Shown: positions 55,163 to 64,000 of the stretch, piece by piece
Position numbering within the stretch: position 1 is the first letter of the stretch
Layout of the letters: each line of letters begins with the position of its first letter
Source of the DNA: Nereocystis luetkeana
Taxonomy: Eukaryota; Sar; Phaeophyceae; Laminariales; Laminariaceae
DNA: 64,000 nucleotides
NCBI GenBank assembly: GCA_031213475.1
Contig: JARUPZ010000005.1
Coordinates: forward strand, 2,697,732-2,761,731
Direction of reading: 5' to 3'
Translations under genes and position numbers: made by a program
The notes under the pieces: model-generated
Database searches by the model: none
Told to the model about the DNA's origin: nothing
Seen by the model: only the letters and a program-made list of their open reading frames with translations

Positions 55163-55427
55163 CATAATCAGCCTGCACACTGGGGAACAGTACGGCATCG
55201 CATGTCGTTGTCGCTTTTCTATAGTAAAACGTGGCAAGATGGGTGGCCAAATGCCGTGCTATGGAACGTCAAATCGCAGCGGGTGGGACACGAGGTTCGC
55301 TCGAGATGACGTTATCACACGTCGGACGTATTTCCGATCCCCACTTCATGATCGAGATCTCTTTTCAGGGCAGATAGAGATCCCTGATCTGTCTGGTCTA
55401 TTAATGGCTCTGATTTATCGTAATTTC

Positions 55428-55706
55428 ACTTTCCAGTTTCTGGACAAGCCGTGGTGACAGGTGTCGTCCCTTTTCCCCCCCCTGGTACGTGCCTTCATTT
55501 TTATCGCGTGGAGCTTTCAGCCTTCCCACTGCTGTTCGATTTTCGTCGATTGTTGCCGACTAACTCTCTACACAGTAGCTCTTTCCGCTATTCGATTTGT
55601 ATACACGCAAAAAGTCCCCACGAGCATGCGCACTCGGTTAGAGTTGAACTCACAAGATCGATTTTCCTAGACTCGAGGACAACCTACCAAGCCACTGGGG
55701 GCTCAT
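55428..55706 (-). mobile_element. tRNA-derived SINE, copy 2
   Basis: Minus-strand head: A-box TGGCTTGGTAGG, B-box GAGTTCAACTCTA; body and 3' segment (ACCACGGCTTGTCCAGAAA) match copy 1 at 45165-45480. An anticodon-stem-like dyad is present but poor, so it is not a working tRNA gene. Confidence 0.6.
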
Positions 55707-55862
55707 GTTGCCATGGGGGCCGTACAATCTGCATGATCTCGTATACAGTACATATTTCCTGGGTTGGATGTGCACTATATATATATGCAGATCCTGCACA
55801 ACACATCATAGCGGTAAGCTTGGATTTGAGGTAGATGGTCCACTACTGTAGATCGTGATAAG
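55702..55862. mobile_element. TE-A related fragment
   Basis: Segments 'gctcatgttgccatggggg', 'gcatgatctcgtatac' and 'ctgtagatcgtgata' as in other members. It directly abuts the SINE head. Confidence 0.4.
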
Positions 55863-56342
55863 TCACTCATATATGTGGAAGGTTTATCCAAATTGTTATG
55901 GCCCTCGATGAGAAGCATTCGAGCGCTGTTCTCAGTTTGCTTGCCTGCTTTTTTGTGAAGTCGTAGGTGGAGTTGGTGAGAGTGACGAGAGAGACCAGTC
56001 GGCACCGGCACAGACGGCACTACAGCAGGCGGGGTGTGGCTCAGACTGCGTGCTGGCTATCGGTACTACTCGTGGGGTTACTGGGCGGGGATATGGGGTA
56101 TCCGTCGTGGCTCGTAAATGGCATTCAACATCGTACACACATCTCTGCTTCGTGCGTCGGTAGCGATGGTCGGCCCAAAACATGCCAGACAACAAAAAAC
56201 CGGCAGTACCCTCGCATGAAGTGCGAGATGCAGTTGCTCGAAGACGAGCATATATGAGAGAATGAGAACATGCCGCTACATAGTCATCACGGTATTATAG
56301 TGCTTGAAGGAGGGAGGGAGAGACGGGAGGCACGGTTTATAC

Positions 56343-56440
56343 TTAACCCTTTTAAGACCCCAGTCCCGTTTTGGGGACAAACTACTTATATTTAGAGTGT
56401 TTTGTCCCCACATATGGGAGTGCGGTTCTAAAAGGGTTAA
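56343..56440. mobile_element. MITE-2 copy in the left arm of the palindrome
   Basis: Full length; absent from the matching place in the right arm, so it inserted after the palindrome formed. Confidence 0.88.
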
Positions 56441-57404
56441 CTCGTTTTCCTCCTGTGTTCCTTCAGTTGTTTATTATTCTCATCGGATTTGTGCATTCTT
56501 TGGTTTCTTATCAGGTGGCATGACGTGTGTAGGTTCAGTCAGTTGCGAGTCTTGAGTGGGGTATAATACCTGATTTATGAGGCCAATCTCGTTTTTTTGG
56601 GGGGTTTACCCCACTTTTACTTTCCAGCTTCTGGACAAGCCGTGGTCGCATGTATGTGTCGTCCCTTCTCCGGTTTATTTTTATCGCCCAGACGGTTCAG
56701 CATTCCCGATTGCTCGTCGAATTTCATCGAGTTTTTCCGGCTAACCCTCTGAAACAAGGAAACGTCCCCATGCTGGGGGAACTATCAGTTCAATGTTCCA
56801 TCTGCACACAATGGTTGCTCGGTATCTGTCTTGCCTTGTTCTCATTTTTTGTGCCGTCTTGGTTTAACTACTGCTGTGCTGACCATTTTGCAAACCTCCG
56901 ACTTTTTCTAAATGCACAGCTTGTTGTAACCACGCTCCTCTTCACTGATGTGGCAAGGCACCCCGGCTCTGTCATGCTGCTGATAACTTGGCGCAAGTGG
57001 TTATAGCTTACTATCTAAAAAAAACGCAGAGTCCATCAATATTCACTATATTACAGCAGTAGCTCAATTTCTGGCCGGTCAAAAAGTCTATTATTATAGC
57101 AAATTGCATCGATCATGTGATGTGACAGAGTACTATTGGGATGCCCGATTTAAGAGCCCCTCGTGCTATACGCGTGTTCGAGCGCTCTCAGTGCGGGGCA
57201 TGCTCTTCTCAACGCTTCCTGCTCCTTACGTGCATGTTTATTGTCCGTTTGTAAAACTGAGTCTCTATTTTGGAAATTGCAGATCTCTCTGTTCGTCTGT
57301 GCGCATCCCTTATATTTTCGAACTCATATTAGTTCGTTCCAATGATCGATATACGACTTCGTTACAGATGATACCCATACGACGTATTCAACTCTTACAG
57401 ACCT

Positions 57405-57640
57405 TATATACTGAAACATACCATACCACCAGGCAACATTCAGCCGTACAATATCCACCACACCGTACTATCATACCATACCATCAACATACCATATCAC
57501 ATACCGTGTTTTTTCCAAATATTATGCCCGCCACACCGTACCATCCTGCCATACCATACAGCATACGATAGCACATACCGCGCCACACCACAACTAATCA
57601 TGCCACACAGTACCGTACCACGTACCATATCGTACCTATA
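57405..57640. repeat. CATACCATACCA microsatellite
   Basis: Degenerate CATACCAY units. The reverse-complement type (GTATGGTATGGTG) is at 59925-60145. Confidence 0.75.
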
Positions 57641-59670
57641 CTGTACCAACACCACCCGAGGGGCTCAACCATACGAGGACACAAGAAAAGCATGCCCCTC
57701 GTAGAGAGCACTCGAGCACGAACGAGTATATATATATACCATACTGCTGTACCAAGACGACAAGTATGCACGTAAAGAGCAGGAGGCGTGGAGAAAGAGC
57801 TTTACATACAAGGGAAATGCTGTTGAAATAGAATAACACCACCGCTGTGTGCTTAACTCTCGTCTGCGGACACCCCACGCAAACAAGGGTAATGTTGTTG
57901 AACCGAGGGGCTCAGCTGTACGAGGACACGAGAAGAGCATACCCAATATCCTTGTAGGCAATAATAGGCGTGCACGTAAGGAGCAAGAAGCCTTGAGAAG
58001 AGCATGCCCCGCACTGAGGGCATTCGAACACGCGCATAGCACGAGGGGCTCTTATATCGGGTACCCCAATGACACTCGACCACATCAGATGATCTATGCG
58101 AAATACGAAAACACTCTGGCCGGCCAAAATTGGGCTACTGCTGTTTTCTAGAAAATGCTAATGGACTCTGGCCGGCCAGAAAGTGAAGACTATTGGGTGT
58201 ACAATATTTATAATAATATTTAGATGAAAACGGTTCTTACATTTATGTTCAGAGTTGTCAGCAGTGCTACGGTAAGGGTGCCTGGAAACGCCATTTGCGA
58301 GGAGTCGGTGGTCGTTTTTTGTTGTTGCTCATAGGCTATAATCAATTGCTCCGAGTCCACAGCAAGCAGCACGACTGGTGCCTTGCCACATCATTGAAGA
58401 GGATCGGGATTATAACAAGCTGCGTATTTATTAAAAAGTCAGAGTTTTGCTAAATGGTCCGCCCAGCAGTAGTTAAAATTAGACGGCACGACAAGAATGA
58501 GGACGAAGCAAGACAGATACCGAGCAACTATTGTAAGCAGATGAGACATTAAACTGATCTTTCCACCTGCCTGGGGACGTCTCCTTGTTTCAGAGGGTCA
58601 GTTGGCAAAACTCGAGGGAAGTCGACGAGCAGTCGGGAATGCTGAACCGTCTGGGCGATAAAATAAAGCGGAGAAGGGACGACACATGCGACCACGGCGT
58701 GTCCGGAGGCTGGGAAGTAAAAGTGAGGTAACCTCCGCATTAAAAACACGAGATTGGCCTCTTAAATCAGGTGCCCCACTCAAGACTCGCAACAGGCCCA
58801 ATCTTCATTCGTCGACTCGTATCGAATTGTTGTACGTGATATTAATTGTAATCGTTTCACGAGGTAAACAAAAATACATCGGTCGTATAGCACTATATGA
58901 CGAGGGGGAGAACGACAACAACACATCCATGGCAATACGTTAACCGCTATTGCAGTAGCTTAATGCACTTACTAGCTTGAACACAGCCGTAAATCTGTCA
59001 CGTTGGTCATTCCCACTCTTCTAGTAATAGTAGGCTGTGGAACAGTCTGTTGGATCACTGTTGCCTCACTACGAGCAACACGAAGCAGAAACGTATGTAG
59101 GATGTTGGATGCCCTTACGAACCGCGACTAATATTCCATATATCCCCGCCCAGTACGACCACGAATAGTAGCGATAGCCAGCACGGAGACGCTCGGTATG
59201 AGCCAAACCCCGCCTGCTGGGGCGTCGCCTATGCCGGGGTGCCGACTGGTCTCTCTCGTCACTCTCACCAACTCCAACTGCGACGTCACAAAAAACAAAA
59301 CAAGCAAACCGAGAACAGCGCTCGAATGCATTTCATCGAGGGCAATAACAACAACAGTTATTATCTACACAAATATTGGGCATCCTCTTCTCGTGTCCTC
59401 TTGAGCCCCTCCCCTCGGTTCAACAGCATTACACGTGCTTGGTGAGGTGTCCACAGACAAAAATGAAACACACAGCGATGGTGGTATTCAATTTCAACAG
59501 CATTTCCCTTGTCCGTATTGCTCTTTGTCCACGCCTCCTGCTGACTTCTCGGAACCCCGAATCTTCGTTTTGGGGGGGAACAGGAAACAGGAATTAGTTC
59601 ATATTAATTGTACTGTTAAGCCGTGGGGGGCAACAGCGCCTACCTCACCATTCGACGAATATTAAGTTAC

Positions 59671-59788
59671 TATTACGGGAAACCATAGTTAATACGGAGT
59701 AGGACCTATGATATACATTAAAAAACTATATATTTTACCATTTTTACTAACAATGTTTGGTCCTATCAACTATGGTCCCCCGTAATAC
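59671..59788. mobile_element. MITE-1 copy with TACGGAGTA insertion
   Basis: Reverse core orientation. TACGGAGTA (59693-59701) stands where the consensus has TA, the same position as TACCTGGTA in the copies at 15159 and 31688. Confidence 0.88.
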
Positions 59789-60985
59789 CAGTATTACGTG
59801 CATACTTGTGGTGTTGGTACTCATACTGCAGTATGGTGTCTATACTCGTTCGTGCTCGAGTGCTCTCTGCGCGGGGCATGCTCTTCTTGTGTCCTCGTAT
59901 GGTTGAGCCCCTCGGGTGGTGTTGGTATACTATGGGCATGGTATGGTGCGTGGTACTGTACGGTGTGGCATGGTGTGGTGGGGCACGGTATGTGACATCG
60001 TACGTTAATGTGGTATGATAGTATGGTTTGGTGGATATACTATATGGAAAAATCACGGAATGTGATATGATATGTTGGTGGTATGGGATTATGGTATACG
60101 GTGTCGTGGATATATTCTATATCTAAATATTGCCTGGTGGTATGGTATGCTTCAGCATAAAAGGCCTGTAGAAGTCGACCACATCGTATGGGTACCATCT
60201 GTAACGAACAAATATATCGATCATTGGAACCAATGGATGTAAGTCAGGAATATGAAAATGTAGGATGCGGACAGACAGACATACAGACAGATATGCAATC
60301 ACCAAAATAGGGACTCAGTTTTGTAAACTGAGAATTCGAGGCGTGAGGCGTGAAGTTACATTAAGCTGGTTTATGTCTTGAGACTGATGGCGGCCACGGC
60401 CGTGCAGTAAGATGTGGTTCCGTTTTAGTGTGTTCAACAGTTGCAGCAGCTTGGAGCACAGTTCGATTGCAGCGCAACGTGCGTGTTTTTAAGGACAACA
60501 CAAAAGTTCCGGACACCTGGGGAATAGCTACGTACGTCTGAGATCGTTCCTTCGAAAGCAATCCATTTTATCAATGTACAGCAGCGCCAGCTATATGCGC
60601 TGATGCCGCGCTGTTTACCAGGTGTTGATCTGTAAGGTTGGATTTTCTGGGACTCTACGTCAACAGTAGGGAAGCGGCTAAAAACAGTTCTTGGAAACCA
60701 CAAACAGTTGCATATGTACCAGGTATGCAGTGAGAAGGATCGCAAAACACACAGCAGCAGCAGGGATAAAAATAGCATCAAACTTGGCGTACTCGTTTCG
60801 ATACGTGCTGTGATGGGGGTAGCAACTTTCTGCCTTGCAAGGCAAATACAGTAGTTCTGACTAGTGGGGCTTCTCACCTGAGGAACTACCCATGGAGGCA
60901 TTCCTGGTGAGCCTGCTCGTTTGTTCCTACAATATGTTTTGATGTACACCCAGGCCACTCATCGGACTAAAAATCGTATACTCTT

Positions 60986-61087
60986 CTTAAACCCTTTAGA
61001 ACTAACTGCACTTCCGTTCTGAGGACAAACCACTCGAATTCCAAGCAGTTCGTCCCCCAAACGGGATTTTGCAGTCCTAAAAGGGTG
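60986..61087. mobile_element. MITE-2 copy, diverged
   Basis: Left AAACCCTTTAGAACTAACTG, right GGGATTTTGCAGTCCTAAAAGG; inner arms GAGGACAAACCACTCG and 'cagttcgtcccccaaacggg'. Confidence 0.82.
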
Positions 61088-61559
61088 AAATCATTATTTT
61101 TTGGTAAGATATTGAGCTCCTCAAGTTTGGAGCCTCAGGGAAATTGAAGCTGCACCCCCTCTACAGTACGAGTAGCACGCGTCTTTCTTTCGTCGCCAAA
61201 GTCGACTGCGGTCCCGACGGCTGCTGCTACTGCTGCGGCAGCTAAAGGATATCGTGCGTCCCTCCGGAAGTAGTCGGCTGCAATGATCCCAAGAATGTTT
61301 CCGCCACTAACATGTGAAAACAAACGGAAAGCTGATAAACCGAAGTCCGAAAAGGTAGAAAAGTGCCATTCAGCGATTAAATAAAATCGTACTGGGAATA
61401 GAGGTGATTATTTATTTTCCGAATGCGGGGAGACGAAACAGATAAACACGAAAACAAAAACAAAAACGCATGGGACAGACTAGAGCGTGTCCCTGCGAAA
61501 TACCATTAATATAACACTTCGTGAAAGCTATAATACGATGCAGTCCTACAATCACTTGG

Positions 61560-62270
61560 CACATGGCACACGAACAGAGGCGCTTTGAAGAGCGTGTCCA
61601 GTGGTGCAGAGAAGAGCGTCTTCGGTGGTGCAGAGTATGTACGAACACAGGACACAGGGATACACGCCAACAAACATTACAGAATTTGAACGATGATGGA
61701 TGGCATGCATCTACGAACACACGATACACGACACACGGGACGAACTAGAACGTGTGTCCAGCGATCTGGTTGCCATCTACGAACACATTGCACACGAACA
61801 GGCGACGCAGAACGTGCCCACCAGTTGTGATACAATCTTACAAACACGTAAAAACAATCGACACGCCAGACAGACCGTGCCCATTCTCATCCAAACTTAG
61901 GAGCACGAAAAGCACAGGCGCGCGAAACAGCCTCGAGCGTGTCAATTGATATCATAGGGGAACCATCTACAAACAAATGACACACGCAACAGACTAGAGC
62001 TTGTCCGTAGCAAAGCAATCAACAAGCACACGGGCGGCACACGTGACACAAAGGCAGGCTGCTGCTGTAGAGCCTTGTCGATTGTAACGCGGCCATCCAC
62101 AGACAAAAACATGGCACACGGCGCAAACGAAGAGGCCACGTAGAACGTGCCCCGTCTATCGTACAAAACACCTGCCAAAGAAAACAGGCTACGCGTGTCC
62201 ATACCGTGATGTAAACCCACCTCCCAACACAAACAAATACGATGAACGGAGCACCCTCGAGCGTGCCGAA
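61560..62270. repeat. Degenerate repeat of about 65-75 bp
   Basis: Irregular units sharing 'catctacgaacacatt.cacacgaacag' and 'agaacgtgccc'. Roughly nine units with strong divergence; no coding signal. Confidence 0.5.
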
Positions 62271-64000
62271 ACAATGATGGAATTTACTGCCCCCCCCCCC
62301 TCAAAATACATCACAGGATCACCGGCAGTCTCAGCCTCACGGCAACACACCAAGGACCGGTCGTCGGCGAAACAACAGTTCTACCAGCATGTTCATGTCT
62401 AACGGGGGGGGAAGCCATCATATAGCATGCTCGAAGCCCCCTCTCCCCCCCCCCCCCACCGCCTCCTCCCAACCCCCCCCCCATCTACGGCGATATAAGT
62501 GGTGGAATCGTCGAGTGCATCGCCAGCGCAGGCAATATCGCACATGTCAACCCGACCCTAATCCCGTACAACTACCTGTCTAGTACGTACCCGGTATAAT
62601 ACTGCAGCTGCCCCATCTATTTCCGTACCAATTGTTTACGGTCGACATCATCGCCATCGTCGACAAAACCACCAACTACATTAAATAGTGAATACATACC
62701 CTACATGAAAAACGGGCTATAGTACTTGCTGTCGTGGCCACAAGCAACTTCTTCTCGGTGAAAAAACACTTGAAAAAACGAACAAACAGAAAACGCAAAA
62801 CAATAAACAAAAATAAGTAAAAAATCCGTCAGCTGTAGTAGAGCACGACCGATTCAGCGGTTAACTTACACGCAACTTTTTTGGCGAGCTGCGTGACACG
62901 CACGCCGGGCGTGCTATACACTTATAATACTGCTGACTGATTGTTGATGCCACTCACTGCTATGGAGTTGACGCCACTGCTCGGCCCCCACCCCCACTCT
63001 ACTCTATCCTGCTTGTCGTCCACTTATCATCAGTCATCAAGGGCGCCAGAAACTGCCGCTGTTTTGGGCCCAACCCGCACTCTATTTGGCGCCCATTCAT
63101 TGCTAGAGGCACAACATGCCGCTGCTCCCTCGGGCCCCTCTATATGGCGCCCATTTTCATTTTTTCGAGCCCGAAAACGACACTGCCCGGTCCGGGCCCT
63201 ATGCCCAACTTCTGCCACTGCTCGGCTCCCCTCCCCACCCCACTCTAAACGTTGGCGCCAGTTAAACGTAGAAGCCAGAACATGCTCACCGCTCGCTCGG
63301 GCCTCCTATCATCCAATTCTGCTACTCTTGGCACCTACATACCAGCTACCAGAGGACGTTACGGCCATGCATCTTAAATATACGCCAGGAAAAAATGAGG
63401 TCTTACTCTATGATAGCACGCAAGACCATACGTGCTGCAGGCGCCGGCGGCGGCCACCACGAGCGACTACGTACCGCAGGCCAGCTGCTGAAAGCGGTGG
63501 AGCCAGCTGACGTGGGGACACACACAAAAAAAGAGAGAGAAAAGAGAGAGAAAGAGGGATATAGGGAGAGAGAAAGAGACGACGGATAGACGGATGGACG
63601 GTCCGCGCCCAAGCGGCAACATCCATTCCACCGAGAGACGCGTCCAAACCATTACCCACCGCTCAGACGCAACGAACTATTTCGTCACTCCCCCGCTGAA
63701 CCCCCCTCCCCCTTCCCTCCCACCCACATCACGCTTCTACCCCCCTCTTCCCCGCCGTTCCGATGGCGGAGCGAAATATTTGGCTCTTATTCTATCTCTA
63801 CACTTTGGCACCCGGTGCGATTCTGCGACGGATGTCAATACTACCACCACCCAACCCCCACCACCGGCAATACTACCACCAACACCCCTACCATCATCAC
63901 AGTTGCCATTATCATCACCATCACCACCACCACCACCACCACCACCTTCACGACTACCATCACCGCTACCACCACTCTCCTCATTTTCACCGTCTCTAGC

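Larger units (their letters stand above)
55890..59360. repeat. Long imperfect palindrome, about 3.5 kb
   Basis: Left blocks at 55.89-56.2, 56.6-56.8, 57.04-57.11 and 57.15-57.25 kb recur in reverse order and reverse complement at 59.05-59.36, 58.55-58.75, 58.11-58.19 and 57.96-58.05 kb. The arms are diverged and interrupted (a MITE-2 copy only in the left arm). Blocks from the centre (57.64-57.93) recur inverted at 59.37-59.54 and 59.82-59.93. It could be a foldback transposon with long inverted repeats. Confidence 0.75.
53442..64000. other. Gene-poor right flank
   Basis: No gene is supported here. It contains an R5 copy (53536-53605), a degenerate 'ggtcctggcagttccgaac' tandem repeat (54130-54330), TE-A relatives, a SINE, a long palindrome (55.89-59.36 kb), MITE-1 and MITE-2 copies, degenerate repeats at 61.5-62.3 kb, and simple (CAC)n near the right edge. 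A minus-strand open stretch at 61135-61323 (RRDARYPLAAAAVAAAVG) is exon-like, but one side is R5 repeat. Confidence 0.5.

Noticed and set aside
55620-55706. Functional tRNA gene on the minus strand
   Set aside because: A- and B-boxes are present but acceptor and anticodon stems do not pair well, and a relative at 45.4 kb has the same downstream body, so it is a SINE head.
60434-60958. 174-residue minus-strand open frame
   Set aside because: Cys- and Ser-rich composition without a recognisable family, splice context or codon bias; it also contains a TACCTGGTA site.
61135-61323. Terminal exon of an unseen minus-strand gene (alanine-rich 62 residues)
   Set aside because: Open and acceptor-like, but one end overlaps the R5 repeat and no upstream exon could be found; kept only as a note in the right-flank entry.
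62941-63510. 189-residue plus-strand open frame
   Set aside because: It crosses degenerate repeats ('atatggcgcccatt', 'gccactgctcgg') and has no domain or splice context.

Overview
This is nuclear DNA of a photosynthetic eukaryote with a red-lineage (secondary) plastid, most likely a brown alga or another large-genome stramenopile. The main evidence is three genes whose first exons encode a signal peptide followed by a plastid transit peptide, with phenylalanine at the expected cleavage point (DAF, SAF or QGF context). All genes are split by GT-AG introns of about 0.1 to 4 kb, and almost everything between exons is repetitive: miniature transposons, satellites, poly(G)/poly(C) tracts and a tRNA-derived SINE. 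I see no bacterial operons, rRNA genes or intact transposase. The species assignment is inference.

Four genes can be assembled exon by exon with matching intron phases. They alternate in strand and form two divergent pairs. (1) Minus strand, 9408 to 2474 and continuing off the left edge: a plastid-targeted Era-like GTPase. (2) Plus strand, 9902-20861: a small thylakoid-lumen four-helix protein resembling the PsbQ/Psb31 extrinsic photosystem II subunits, 199 residues in six exons. (3) Minus strand, 46366 to 26315: an Integrator complex subunit 7 (INTS7) homologue in at least ten exons, inflated by Ser, Ala, Gly and Gln tracts; its first exon is uncertain. (4) Plus strand, 47346-53110: a lumenal FKBP-type peptidyl-prolyl isomerase of 288 residues in five exons. 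Genes 1 and 2 start about 0.5 kb apart; genes 3 and 4 start within about 1 kb of each other. Genes 1, 2 and 4 are plastid proteins (ribosome or RNA maturation, PSII, lumenal folding); INTS7 is a nuclear RNA-processing subunit.

The gene-poor stretches are 1-2473, 20862-26314 and 53442-64000. They hold MITEs, decayed exon duplicates and, at 55.89-59.36 kb, a long imperfect palindrome. I recognise no further complete gene there.

The most unusual signals are: (a) an element family with 14-bp CACACCTAGGACAG termini and exact 8-bp target duplications, whose interior is an array of GATC-rich subrepeats, with two full copies, one inserted in a MITE and the other carrying a hAT-like MITE; (b) a nine-base palindrome-like motif, TACCAGGTA/TACCTGGTA, scattered through the window and present as a 7-bp insertion inside two MITE copies; (c) repeated duplication of exon edges in the two lumen-protein genes, including four tandem copies of one 3' splice acceptor plus exon start, and duplicated terminal exons in both genes; (d) complementary GGTAAC and GTTACC arrays on either side of a single INTS7 exon.
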